Shown: in pieces, positions 1-10,559 of the stretch
How the letters are laid out: every line of letters starts with the position of its first letter
Numbering within the stretch: the first letter of the stretch is position 1
Assembly: GCA_025175895.1 (NCBI GenBank)
Contig: CM045991.1
Coordinates: 77,053,174-77,117,173, forward strand
Source: Wurfbainia villosa
Taxonomy: Eukaryota; Streptophyta; Magnoliopsida; Zingiberales; Zingiberaceae
DNA: 64,000 nucleotides
Reading direction: 5' to 3'
Made by a program: the position numbers and the translations under genes
Notes under the pieces: model-generated
What the model saw: only the letters and a program-made list of their open reading frames with translations
Told to the model about the DNA's origin: nothing
Database searches by the model: none

Positions 1-1528
1 TGCTTTGATTTGCCATATGCCATGACATGACATCATGTTTATTTTCATCATTTATATGTCATGATCATGTTTAGGATTAAGGATAGATGTCATATATTTT
101 TAGATTATATCTTATGCCATGACATCATGATTATGAGCATGTGTTTATTTATATCATCTCTAATGCCATAATCATTCATGCATTTAAGAAAATTTTGATT
201 AAAATTGAATTAAGGACAATGACATGACTTGAAGTCCCATTTATAAGGGAATCAAGTAGGTTTGCCTAGGAAATGCATGAAACCCTAGATTAAGGAGAAC
301 AAAACCCACATCTCACATCACATTGACATGTATGTGTATTTATACACCCTAAATACATGTGAGATGCTAGGATATGAGTTGAGTTCAAGGTGCATAGTTT
401 TTGCATCTAGATGAACTAAAACTCATTTAATTTCAATGGTGGATCATTGGGAAAGCTTGTGTACAAGTCATGTACATTGAGCCCAAGGAATATGATCCAA
501 TATAGGTTTTCAAAAATATTTTAAAATCAATTTAGAAAACCTTGGTGAAGCCTATCTTTTGATAGCCATCACCATTGATGAAGTTGATACAAAGTGAGAT
601 AAAACATTGAAGTTTTTCTTCAATTTTGAATTTTGTATCAATTTTGATATTTATAGAAAATATTTTTCAAATATTTTCACCCATTGTATTGCTTATAAGT
701 AATATCGTATGAATTTTCATGATTTTTAAAAATACGTAGAATTACTTATGCTTTTTCAAAATTCGATTCTAATAAAATTTGAAATTGAATTTGATTATCG
801 ATTATTTGCCTTTGATGGCGTCGGTGATGAAGAACCGATTCGTGATTACTATTAGAGTCGAGTGTCAGTCGATTTCGGGTTCACAAGGTTTGTTTGCTTT
901 GATTTGCTATGGTAAGGTTTCCTAACCACTCCTAACCTAGGATATGCTTTGGGAAGCATTATAAAGGGTAAAATCCATTGGATATGGATTAGGAGAGTTT
1001 TAGGGTTTATATCAATCTTAAGGTGATTGAAAGTTCCATGTTTGAACTTTTAACCTTAATTTTGATGGTTTAGAGTTCCTATTGGCTTAGGGACTTCCCA
1101 AGGACATTGTTGGTGCAATTGTCAAGGGGGAGCAAGCCTTTAGGGGGAGGTATCCATCTTGGGATGATGGATGTATTTTTCTTCTTGAAGAGGAGAAGTT
1201 ATAGTGAGAAGGACATCAATTGGGAAATTGATCGGTTTTTGAGAGACCCAATTTGGAAATTGAGAGAGTGAATAGGATTGTCTCTCTTGAGTGATATGAG
1301 ACTTATCACTAGGAAGATGGTAGGCATCCTAGGTATTTTTGGATCAAGGGGAAGATTGTAAGATCTCATTGGGACATGAGACATTGACCTCCTTGGAGAG
1401 ATAACCTTTTTTATGTATGTCAAAAAGGGGGAGAAAGATAAGATTACCAATTTGGGAAATTGATAAGGAAATTTGAGTTAGGGGCCTAACTCAAGGTTGT
1501 TTTTGTCAAACATCAAAAAGGGGGAGAT
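1..1528 (+). mobile_element. Element X, non-coding 3' internal region
   Basis: This is the last part of the interior of a plus-strand LTR element whose 5' half lies left of the window. It has no long reading frame. Blocks of it match, in reverse, the interior of element J at 33250-35153, for example the stretch around 1080-1150 against 33550-33620 and the ATG-rich start against about 34700-34850. It ends in a polypurine tract (AAAAAGGGGGAGA, 1515-1527) directly before the LTR. By analogy with J it is the non-coding tail of a gag-only element. Confidence 0.75.
1515..1527 (+). promoter_or_regulatory. Polypurine tract of element X
   Basis: AAAAAGGGGGAGA lies immediately before the TG of the LTR at 1529. 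This is the expected plus-strand primer position and fixes the orientation of X as plus. Confidence 0.75.
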
Positions 1529-1754
1529 TGTTTGTGCAATCGGCCCAGGTCTCGATTAACCAGACTCGAGTTTGACTCGAGTGATGTTTTGATGTTTGAT
1601 ATAGGATGTTTGACATTGATGTTTGACATTAATATCGATTAATATGTTGGGGAAATTATTGGAGCAATCGACCCGGGTCATGATTGACCGGACTCGAGTT
1701 TGACTCGAGAGAGACTTTAATGGTTGACTAGGGTTGACCATGTGGTTATTGGGA

Positions 1755-2065
1755 ATGTCCAAGTCTTAAGTACTTGGCATGGGAAGTCCAAGCATGGGTC
1801 TTGCCAAATGAAAAGTCCAACATGGGTTGACAAGGAAAAGTCCAAACATGGGTCTTGGTATGGAAAGCCCAACATGGGTTGTCAAATGGAAAGTCCAACA
1901 TGGGTTGGCAACGAAAAGTCCAAGCATGGTTCTTGGCATGGAAAGTCCAACATGGGTTGGCAAGGGAAAGTCCAAGCTTGAGTCTTGGCATTTGAGAAGT
2001 CCAAGGGGATTGATATTGGCGGCGAAAAGTCCAAGCGGAGTCTTGGCGGCGTAAGTCCAATGTGC
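1755..2065 (+). repeat. Tandem AAGTCCAA/TTGGCA array in LTR X
   Basis: There are about ten variants of a unit of roughly 25-28 bp with the core AAGTCCAAGCATGGGTCTTG or AAGTCCAACATGGGTTGGCA. Several frames stay open through it on both strands, but only because the repeat lacks stops; I do not regard these as genes. The same motif forms arrays in the LTRs of E2, J and L. Confidence 0.8.
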
Positions 2066-2239
2066 CTTGACGGTGTAGAAACTGTTAGCATGACATAGCC
2101 GATGGAAGCACCTGAAGGCTAGCGCAATGGATGACTTGGAGGGATCCGAGAGGCGTGAGACTAATGGAGGTGGCTAGAAGGCCTAGGTCTAGGCTAAGGG
2201 TGGTCTAGCAAGTATGGAGACACCATACTTGGGTTAAAA

Positions 2240-2520
2240 CCTCATCTTTGAGGTTGGCAGTCGACTGAAATTATGGCCGGTTCAACTGCCGTGAGTCGAC
2301 TAGAGCTCGACTTCCATTTAGGGTTGAAATTGCCTTGGCGATGGCGCTCATTGGAGCATTGGTGATGGCGATCATTGCGGAGTCACGAGCACGAGAATGC
2401 TCGTAGCCGTAGCGGTCGACCGTGAGAGTCTCGTTGGAACTTTTCTACCGTGGATTGAGCCGTTGTCTCACAGCTATAGTGTTGGCAGTCGACTCGGGTC
2501 TTATGACAGTCGACTGCCAG
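2240..2520. repeat. GTCGACT palindrome cluster upstream of the X promoter
   Basis: Four or more matches to CAGTCGACTG or its core AGTCGACT lie within 300 bp upstream of the TATA box at 2545, including a full copy at about 2508-2517. It is interpreted as an upstream promoter module. Confidence 0.55.
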
Positions 2521-2544
2521 GCGGAAATCCAGCCCGACACAAGC

Positions 2545-2552
2545 TATAAAAG
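2545..2552 (+). promoter_or_regulatory. TATA box of LTR X
   Basis: TATAAAAG in the context AGCTATAAAAGGAGC, about 500 bp before the LTR end, with the palindrome cluster just upstream. Confidence 0.65.
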
Positions 2553-3039
2553 GAGCTCGGATGAAGGGTTTTTGTAGCGATTTTCTTGGGCAAAATTGAA
2601 GGGGAGAGTTGGTGCTTTCCAGTCCTTCAAATCTAGTTCAAGGAAATCAAAGATCAAGCAATCAAAAGCTCTTGTAAAGTGTTTTTCCTTTACTTACATT
2701 TGTATTTCATTATCGTATTTGCTTGTATCTATTTGTTTATTATTGTAAACAATTGTAAGAGGTTTTCTCCACGTCCGACTTGTGTCGAGAAGGAGTTAGT
2801 TTTGATTAGTGAGTGTGTGTGCATCACTAGAGCTCTTTAGAGCTCGATCCGTGGAGTAGGAACCGTTCGGTTCCGAACCACGTTATATCCTTGCGTTTGT
2901 GTGTTTGTGTTTTCGTTATTGCTTTATTATCTTTGTTTCCGCTGCGCTAACGAAAATTGTAGACAAGCACGCGAACGATTTCAATCGGTACTAGCACGCG
3001 CTATTCACCCCCCCTCTAGCGTCCAATCGATCCCCTACA

Positions 3040-3698
3040 AAAAAGATGGGGAGGCCGGATCTTGGCCTTACCCCGAGTCACTATAGGAAGAATACACCCA
3101 ACAATGAATTTATAAAGTACATTGTCAGGTCCAGATAAGTCATTGATTGGAAATAGATTTTGAGCTAGTGGACGAGGGCGAAGAAAGAAGTGCTCATGCC
3201 TGGATTCAAGTGATATATGGTTAAATGGAGTAGGAAGAGGTGCATCAAAAGAAGGATAAAAGATAAAAGAGTCATCGGATGCCCGACACTCCATGAACAC
3301 CTGCAAAATTGCAAGAGTGAACTCCAGGTCGAGTTTTGCAACGCGAGTGATGTACGTCAGCCTATTATCAACCTTTCTTAAATTAAGGTAAAACTCCTTG
3401 AGTAGATCAACGTTTATGGAATGCATGTAAAGAACAATTTTTATCAACTGGTAATGCCACATAATCTGCATGACATCCTTGAAATATCATCTAATGAATC
3501 GCTCATCTACGTACCTAATCGGCATCGGTTGGTACGAGAGCGACCCACCCTCACTAGGTTCATTCATACATTGTTTTCTACATGATTATGATGAATGCAA
3601 AGCAATGCAATGTAATGACACCAAAAAACATGGTTAAATCAAAATATGGTATAGAAAAAAAATAGTGTTTGAGTTTGGGAAATATTCTTTGGTGCCAT
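3040..3698 (-). pseudogene. Broken plant transposon-type protein, cut by element X
   Basis: Read on the minus strand, a start at 3698 gives MAPKNISQ, and after frame breaks a 140-residue stretch (3471 down to 3040) continues with KEFYLNLRKVDNRLTY, FYPSFDAPLPTPF, and a C-terminal VTRGKAKIRPPHLF. I recall this arrangement (MAPK start, an N-R-K-V core, a late TRGK...RPPHLF) from the family often annotated as putative plant transposon protein, linked to large non-autonomous retroelements. No function is established. The frame ends exactly at the LTR X boundary, so X inserted just after the RPPHLF motif and removed the rest. Stops and frame changes lie between the start and the conserved part. Confidence 0.4.
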
Positions 3699-4254
3699 TT
3701 TGGGTCAAGACTTGAGAGGATGGTGAAGCGGTGAAATCTTTGGAGAAGATGCCAAAGGAATGCCGAAAAATGTCTCGCCGGAACCCTAACTCACGGAGGA
3801 GGAGAATGGAAGCCGTAAGAGGTGCCATTAGCATGATAGAAGGGCTAAAATACGAAAAATAAGGTTTGGTTCAAACCGAAAGCCTTTGAGTCTCCGACAT
3901 GGGCACGAGAAGGACAGTCGGAGGTTTGGGAGTGATCGGAGAAGAAACATCGTGTGTGAAGAAGCGTGAAGAAGCCGAACCCTAGCGGTTCGACCTTATA
4001 AAATCGTGACTCCAATCAACTGATGTGCCTTATTAGTCGGCTAATAGTGGTTTAGTGAGCGGTTCACGAAGCCAACAGTCGACTTCTTAGCTCGACAATC
4101 GACTGTTGTCTCTTTTGTCCCGAGCAATAGTATATCAGTCGACTGATGGACAATCAGTCGAGTGCTAGGAGCAGCACTCGACTGTTGAACTTGCGTTGTC
4201 GTGCTATAGGGTTATCATTCGACTGAAAGTCTGAATCAGTCGATTGATATGCCT
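3699..4254 (-). promoter_or_regulatory. Promoter-like or LTR-like region upstream of the transposon-type gene
   Basis: On the minus strand this holds a TATA-like TTTTATAAG at about 3996-4003 followed by about 300 bp of leader to the MAPKN start. Upstream of the TATA box (4080-4250) is a cluster of six or more GTCGACTG-type motifs, including a full CAGTCGACTG at about 4135-4144. This is the layout of the LTR promoters in this window, so the region is probably LTR-derived. Its outer edge was not resolved. Confidence 0.4.
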
Positions 4255-4904
4255 ATGTTTGCATATTTATTAATGTATTTTGGTATTTTATTCCATTTTC
4301 ACAAGCATTAACATCCAAAAGTTTTAATTCGTAGCATCTCACCCTTTCTAAGTGTTGAAATACAAAATCAAGGTGAACCATATATTTTGTGAGATGCAAT
4401 ACACCATAAACATACCTTCCATACAAACATATGGTAAGACACATGAAGCATGACAAGTATGTGACATCAAGGTATATAGTGCTTGGGTGTTAATCTCAAA
4501 TGTCATTCTAAACCTTATGACAATTTTCTTGATACATTGATCCCCTAAATGTGGCAAAAACTCAAATGGCACACTAATACCTCTAAGCCTAAATGTGCCA
4601 TGTTTAATCAATTTTCCACAATTCTCAAGGTTTATTGGCACATCCTAAAATCTCTTAGGATTAAGTTTCAAGCTTATTTCCAAGGTATCACACAACCTTA
4701 AAAATGTTATAAAGTGCCAACTTTACTATGGTTAGGTTAACTACCCACCAATTCAAGTTAACACCCCCTAACCCCCTTAGCGTGATGGAATCATGCTCTT
4801 AGGAACCCAATATCTATTGAAGCTTCTTGAGTTAATTAGGTATTCACTAGGGATAACTTCCCTAGATACCCTCCTAATGACCCTCCTAGGCTTAGAAGCC
4901 TTGG
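4255..4904 (-). other. Non-coding interior of E2 downstream of gag
   Basis: No supportable reading frame is present. The stretch 4335-4830 matches J at about 34320-35153 and 58993-59050, including the run around TTAGGAACCCAATAT against CTAGGAATCCAATACAT. Confidence 0.6.
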
Positions 4905-6468
4905 TCATTTGGTTCTTATCATGGCCAACCTTAAGGATTGCCTCCCTAGTAACTTCTTAGTGGTCTTCCTAGGTTTCATGGAAACCTTGTCCGCTAGACA
5001 CTCACCATGGTCAATTCTAGGGATGACTTCCCTTGTGACCTTTGTTTTCCTAGACCTAGGTTGAGTTCCATAATCAAATGAAATACTATGGTAGGTCTTC
5101 TTGGGCTTAGGTTTGTGACCCAAACTTTTCTTGCCCTTGGGTGGACTTTGCTTCCTAGACGCTAGGTTTTGACTCCTAGATCCTAAATCTTGACAATTTG
5201 ACCATTTAATTTGATTTTGCATCTTTTTAAGGGTCCTCTCCATTTTCTCAAGTTTTGAACTCAAAACTTGATTTTCCAATTCTCATTGCCCAATCTTTGA
5301 ATTGTTATTTAGTCTTTGGGCATTGTTCCATTTCTTAGGCATATCTCTACCTTTCTTAGGGTTAATGCCTAAATGGTCCTCTACCTTCTTAATAGTTTCA
5401 CTAGTTAGGATTTTTCTAAGGACATTAGTCCCAAATTTCTCCTTATTTCTAAAATTGTAACTCTTAGCAACTAAACAATAAAATTTATTATTTTTAGCAT
5501 GCTTTTTATGAAACATAGAAAGATTACTTCTAGCATGTTTTTTCCTATTACTTAAAGAATGAACATTATTTAAATTTACCTTAGGGTTTTCTTTAGAAGC
5601 TCCCCCTACTTGTGATGCTCCTTCTTTTCTCCTAGGGCATTGGCTTCTATAGTGCCCCTTTTGATGGCACTTGAAGCACCATCACGTGCTTCTTGCTCTT
5701 AATGGTTGGGGCTCTGATCTCCTTGAACTTTGGCACCGGTGGAGCCTTCTTAACCTTCTTAGGACACTTCCTCTTATAGTCCCTATATTCCCTACACACA
5801 AAATACATAATATGATTTTTATTTTGAATTAATGTACTTGAATTACCTAGGTCAATGGTGGTAGAATTTTGGACTTCTTCATCTTCTCGACCGGAGGTAG
5901 ATGATTCCTCTTGAGTTGGCTTCGGTATTGAAGATGGCCTAGTCTCCTCCCCCTCTATCCTAGAGATGGAGACTTCTTCCACTTCTTCCTCCTTCACCGA
6001 TCCGGTTGTTGATTCTCTATCATCCTCCAAATCCTCAATCTCTTGTGATGAAGATGTTCTTGCTTCTTCTTGAGCTTGAGAGGATGAGCACTTCTCCTCG
6101 GACTCCTCCTCTTCTTCATGAACCGGTAATGGGCCTTCTTGGAACTTTGTCAATTTGTTCCAAAACTCCTTGACATCCTGATATTCACCTAGTCTAGACA
6201 AAATATAATTATGTATCAAATCTTTTAAAAGTTTTGTTACCTTGACTTCGGTCTTGAACTTTCGATGTTGCTCTTTGGTCCACTTCTTCAATTTCAAGAC
6301 ATCTCCCTTATTATCCCTAGTGGGTTCAAAACCTTCTATGATGATGAACCAATCTTCTATATCCATCATCAAGAATGTCTCCATTCTCGCCCTCCATGCC
6401 GGAAAATCTTCTTGGTCGTATAGTGGCAGTGTATTGATGTCCCATCCTAATTTTTCTTCAAACTCCAT
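4905..6468 (-). pseudogene. Gag protein of E2, frameshifted
   Basis: The start at 6468 gives MEFEEKLGWDINTLPLYD, and the first 273 residues (to 5647) are open. The N-terminal part (WRARMETFLM, ...LILSRLGEYQDVKEFWNKL) is typical of a copia Gag capsid domain, followed by an acidic serine-rich linker and a CCHC-like box (FVCREYRDYKRKCPK). A second, better zinc knuckle (CFKCHQKGHYRSQC) lies at about 5640-5690 in a shifted frame. A basic tail continues in two further frames (5516-5283 and 5279-4905, with a coiled-coil-like LEKMERTLKKMQNQIK). Gag would package element RNA. Gag of L starts with the same GWDINT motif, and J has the same basic tail. Confidence 0.65.
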
Positions 6469-6519
6469 CTTGTTCCCTCTAGCGGCTCCCTCGGATGTGA
6501 AGCCAGTGAAGAGCTCCTA

Positions 6520-6531
6520 GATCTGATACCA
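6520..6531 (-). promoter_or_regulatory. Primer binding site of E2
   Basis: Minus-strand TGGTATCAGATC lies two bases inside the LTR end at 6534. It matches the initiator-Met-tRNA type site TGGTATCAGAGC with one changed base. Confidence 0.7.
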
Positions 6532-7003
6532 ATTGTTGGAACGTTGATGACCGCTAGAGGGGGTGAATAGCATTTTGTCGCGCTTGATGGATTACGATCG
6601 TTCGTCTCTACAATTCAATTAGTGCAACGGAAATACAAAATAGAATACAAATATAGAGACACATACACAATCACAACACAAACATATAACATGGTTCAGA
6701 ACCTCAAGGTTCCTACTCCACTGGTTGGGCTTGAACGAGCCCTAGCGATGTCAATCACCACTAATAATCAACACACTCCTCGGAATAATCTGGAGGTGGA
6801 GGAAACCTCTTACAACAATAAGAATCAAATACAAGCTACTACAAAGAGAAATACACAAAAGAATGCAAAGAACACTTTACAAATGATCTTTTGGAAGCTT
6901 GCTTGTTTGGTTGCTTGAGCTGCACTTAGAGACTCTGAAATGCACCAACAAATAGTCCCAGATAGCTCTAGAAACCAATGCCAAAATCCATCTCAATGAG
7001 CTG

Positions 7004-7011
7004 CTTTTATA
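7004..7011 (-). promoter_or_regulatory. TATA box of LTR E2
   Basis: TATAAAAG on the minus strand, immediately downstream of the CAGTCGACTG cluster. Confidence 0.6.
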
Positions 7012-7019
7012 ACTTACAG

Positions 7020-7240
7020 TCGGGCTAGATTTTGCCTAGCAGTCGACTGATCGAGACCATTAGTCGACTGCTCCTGAAGACATTGTCTCACAACAACTCG
7101 AGCGACGTTGGATAAGTTCCAATAGCTAGACCATCAGTCGACTGATAGAGTCATCACTCGACTGTCAAACCTTAATAGTCGACTCAGAAACTTTCTGTTT
7201 CCAAAAACTTGACCATCAGTCGACTTCCATCAATATCAGT
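7020..7240. repeat. CAGTCGACTG cluster in LTR E2
   Basis: Full copies lie at about 7041 and 7136, with near copies AGTCGACTGC, CACTCGACTG, ATAGTCGACTC and CAGTCGACTT between and after them, all within 230 bp upstream of the minus-strand TATA box. Confidence 0.6.
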
Positions 7241-7299
7241 CAACAGGTGCTTCCATCAGCTATTGTCATGCTAACGTGGTCTACATCGCCAAGGCACAT

Positions 7300-7500
7300 T
7301 TGGGCTTGCGCTGCCAAGACTACCACTTGGACTTTACACCGCCAAACCATTTGACATATGCTGCCAAGACTCCCGCTTGGACTTTACGCCACCAATATCA
7401 AACCCCTTGGACTTTCCTGTCCAATCTGTGTTGGATTTCCAATTGCCAAAACTCAAGCTTGGACTTTTCCCTTACCAAGACCCATGCTTGGAGTTTCCAT
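7300..7500 (-). repeat. Tandem AAGTCCAA/TTGGCA array in LTR E2
   Basis: About seven copies of the unit also found in LTRs X, J and L, here inverted (TTGGACTTT...TGCCAA). Confidence 0.7.
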
Positions 7501-7702
7501 TCATATTGTCAACCATATAGTTAAACAATGGTCAAACCATCATCAAATATCAAAATACTACTCGAGTCAAAATTGAGTCCGGTCAATCATGACCTTAGTC
7601 AATTGCACCAACAATCTCCTCAAAACATTGTCAAACATCAAAACACTACTCAGTCAAACTCGAGTCTACTCAATCATGACCTAGGCCGATTGCACCAATA
7701 AG

Positions 7703-8085
7703 AACATACAATGATGCCTATGGTTATTCAGTATCCTATAGCTCTGGTGACATACTACTCAGCGGTTCCCACAGAGCAATATTTAATGACAGGTTCTTAG
7801 GTGTACAATTTGTCTTCACACTAGATTCAACAGCTAGTACCAGTACATTAGAGTTAGATTTAGCTTGAGTGGAGGTACTCTACTACTCATTCAGGGACAC
7901 AACTACCCAGCTCAGAGGTTGGACATGTTTTTGTGATTACCAGGGAGGGGCATAGTGGGTAGAAGGATCAGTAATTCAGGGTATGATTTCATTGTAGTCT
8001 ATATATGCTAATACTCTGTTTGATATTGGTAGTTCATATTCTTTCTTATCTAGAATATTTTTGAGTAAGATAGGGAGGATCCTTA
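7703..8085 (+). pseudogene. Ty3/gypsy element G1, part 1: end of gag and start of protease
   Basis: With stops, the plus strand reads ...YANTLFDIGSSYSFLSRIFLSKIGRIL. This matches the retropepsin start of plant gypsy polyproteins, where the usual form is ALFDSGASHSF; the catalytic Asp and Gly are kept (D-I-G). The frame is cut at 8085 by a solo LTR, and the protein resumes at 19945 after removal of one CCTTA copy. The left end abuts E2. Confidence 0.6.
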
Positions 8086-9044
8086 TGTAACGCCCGCCCT
8101 TATCTGCTCTCAGGGCGGCGCTACTTTCTTTTTATATATATATATAACATATGTGGATCATTTCACCATTTACATACTTAAACATGTCATCATGGCTTAA
8201 ACCTTCTTTTATACATGCATCACATATCATATTCATAATTAGCATGTTAACATATCTTATCTCATTTTATAACATGCATAACATAAAGATTCATTCATGA
8301 GTTCTAACATATCAAACTTTCTTAAGTAATTGAACAGTATCATAACTAAGCAACATCCAACATGGTACTAATAAATCACAAGTCTTATAAGCGGAAGCAA
8401 TGTCTTAAGTTATTGAGCATATAAATATAAGCAGATAGTAATAGGGTCTTTTTCCACCATGCCACTATCACACACACTTGGCCCCTCCTGCTACTTCCTC
8501 TAGTTCATGTTTCCTCTATCTGCAGTATATGGACAACATAAACTATAAGCATATAGCTTAGTAAGATTCTTGCCTACTCACAAAAGCCACAACTGTAGGG
8601 ATTTCTATATGCCAAATAGCATATGCGCAATGGAAAAATTAGGATCCCTTCCTAGTGATCCTTGCGAAAGAAAACCTCGTACAAAATAAATTTCTCTAAA
8701 ACCAAACCTATCTTATAGGAGAGGATTACCTTTGTTGCGTTCCCTTGTTAATCCCATTTTTCCTTTTGGTTTGTTGGATCTTTAGCACGTTCAAATGTCC
8801 GTGCCTCTATACGTATCCACACGAGCAAGCTCTTGTCTCACAAAAGAAAAACTAGAAGGGCTCTCCTTTACTTCTTGGTAGAGAAGTCCCTAAAGGAGAG
8901 GAAGCTAGGGAAAAAGAGAAGGGAAGAAGAAGACTACTCTTCTTGCTAGCCTACACTCACAAAACCACACAACCAAAGCTTCCACCAAGCTCTCAAGCTC
9001 TCACACAACCACAATCTCACTTTTGGCCAGCCACTCCATGGAGT

Positions 9045-9052
9045 CTTTTATA
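9045..9052 (-). promoter_or_regulatory. TATA box, 3' LTR of A
   Basis: Minus-strand TATAAAAG in the context CCCTATAAAAGACTCC. Confidence 0.6.
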
Positions 9053-9204
9053 GGGTTGGAAAAACCCTTTCACCTCCTACCATTCAATGCAATCCATTGC
9101 ATTGAGACACCTTGTTTGGCCGGCCACTTTAAGGAGACAAAAACCACTTTGTCTCCTTCCACCTTATCTAGCGTAGGTGGCATGATTATGTGGCATGCTT
9201 GTGT

Positions 9205-9395
9205 GGCATTCATGCATGTTGAATTAGTCTTATTAATTCAATAAGCCCTTATGTTATCTATTAGGTGGCATGCTTATGTTGAATTAATCTTATTAATTCA
9301 ATTAAGCTTATGTTATCATATTGAATTAATCTCATTAAATCAATAAGGTAACATATTGAATTAATCTCATTAAATCAATAAGCTAAAATTCTCAT
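9205..9395. repeat. Palindromic TTGAATTAAT repeats in LTR A
   Basis: Four to five copies of TTGAATTAATCTTATTAATT or its variant with CTCATTAAATCAA. The first form is a perfect palindrome with 10-base arms and a CTT spacer. They lie about 150-350 bp upstream of the minus-strand TATA box. The partner LTR has the same block at 16150-16345 with one more copy of the larger unit. Confidence 0.65.
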
Positions 9396-10439
9396 TAAGC
9401 TTAAAGTCCAAAAACCATTTTGTACTTAAGCTTATTCCCAAATTATTCTAGTCAAACTAGAATGCACTAATTCTTCTAATCATCATGCTCTTTGTGTGTG
9501 ACCCTATAGGCTCTCATAATGTTGGCAGTGGATCTAAACTCTTTTAGATACACAAGCAATGAGTGGCATCTAGCAATACATCATTGCTACCCAAGTTACG
9601 AAATAAGTCAAGATCCGACTAACCTTTCCGTGACTACTATAATGTATGACCGTGTCCTTCTATCCTTGATATCAGATTGACCAATGAGGCATAGGCGTGT
9701 CATCCTCGATCAATCTATGTGTTTCTTGATCCCTGAGTAAACTAACTCAAACAAATGAGCTCAATATCTCATATTGACTCATTCGAGCATGGTCATGCAT
9801 TTTAGTAGTTCTACTCAATCAAGGGGCCCACCGATATCACTCTCGTCATATGAGAGGGATAGATCTCATCTACATCACTCACATCCCTCCGCATAATTTG
9901 TTATATACCCAGTAATCGCCTTTATGGTCCACCCTATTACGGGTGACGTTTGATGATACCAAAGTACATAATTCCTTATGTAGGGAACCGTAGTGACTTC
10001 AGGTTCGAGGACTATTCATACCAATAGTCACATGAGAAAGTTTATGACACTCATATAACGATCCATGAAACTTTCTCATGGCGTCGGGTTCATATATATT
10101 CTCTAATATATACCCATGTGTCAACTTGATATCATATATCCATGACTTGTGAGATCAAGTCATCAATCGACCTACATGCTAGTCTTTATGTATTAATATT
10201 GCCCTTGCATATTAATACTTGACTAGAACATTTAGGAAAGTGTTCTCTCTGACCTCTCATAATCAATTACGCAATTGATGTGTCTGTAGATAAGAACCTA
10301 CTTTTCTAGGGCATTATTATATTTATTTAGGGCACAAGCAAGATGTAAATATAATAACCAATCCTTGCCTTTATAGAATATGATACAAAATGTTCCCTTT
10401 TCAACCATCACATGATTGGTTCTAGGGCTATAACTAACA

Positions 10440-10450
10440 ATCTCCCACTA
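10440..10450 (-). promoter_or_regulatory. Polypurine tract of element A
   Basis: Minus-strand TAGTGGGAGAT directly abuts the 3' LTR, as expected for the plus-strand primer. Confidence 0.7.
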
Positions 10451-10559
10451 GCACTAGTACCAATCACTATGATATCTAATACCTAGTGACCTAGTGTGAC
10501 CATCATGCTTCCTCTGTACAAAGCCTTGGTCAATGGATCTGCGATGTTAGCTTACATCG

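Larger units (their letters stand above)
1529..3039 (+). repeat. 3' LTR of element X
   Basis: The LTR runs from TGTTTGTGCAATCGG to CCCTACA, 1511 bp. It resembles the LTR of element L (62230-63833) in order: a head rich in ACTCGAG, a tandem AAGTCCAA/TTGGCA array, a cluster of GTCGACT motifs, a TATA box, and a CTCTAGCG-type end. The head is partly repeated at about 1664-1710 (GAGCAATCGACCCGGGTCATG), so the first 60 or so bases look duplicated. No primer site follows, which fits a 3' LTR. The next bases, AAAAA at 3040-3044, would be the right-hand target duplication; the left copy is outside the window. Confidence 0.8.
4255..7702 (-). mobile_element. Element E2, truncated gag-only copia-type element
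   Basis: In minus-strand order this has a 5' LTR (7702-6534), a primer site, a gag gene and about 650 bp of non-coding interior. The 3' half, with polypurine tract and 3' LTR, is missing, the break lying somewhere in 4250-4335. No protease, integrase or reverse transcriptase is seen after gag. The interior aligns with element J through the same junction that J carries split by the M array, which shows that pol is absent at that place in both. E2 abuts a fragment of gypsy element G1 at 7703. Confidence 0.7.
6534..7702 (-). repeat. 5' LTR of E2
   Basis: Minus-strand LTR of about 1.17 kb ending in ...GCGGTCATCAACGTTCCAACA. Its head occurs twice: GGTGCAATCGGCC at 7701-7685 and again TGTTGGTGCAATTG near 7611. 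The true start is probably the outer one, whose first bases are altered (TATTGG). It carries a tandem AAGTCCAA array (7300-7500), a palindrome cluster (7020-7240) and a TATA box (7004-7011). Confidence 0.65.
8594..10439 (-). repeat. 3' LTR of element A
   Basis: 1846 bp, TGTAGGG... to ...AACTAACA on the plus strand. It differs from the partner LTR by a shorter repeat segment near 9240-9280 and by small changes at 10080, 10246, 10270 and 10325, most of them at CAG or CTG sites. Confidence 0.85.

Noticed and set aside
1746..2091. Overlapping open frames of 69-104 codons on both strands
   Set aside because: They run through the AAGTCCAA tandem array and owe their length to its lack of stops. They change with copy number in other LTRs.
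3634..3834. Minus-strand frame beginning MLMAPLTASILLLREL
   Set aside because: It is in the leader of the broken transposon-type gene, whose better start is the MAPKN ATG at 3698 in another frame.
9023..9244. 73-residue frame repeated at 15954-16175
   Set aside because: It is inside both LTRs of element A, antisense to its TATA box. Conservation reflects LTR identity, not coding.
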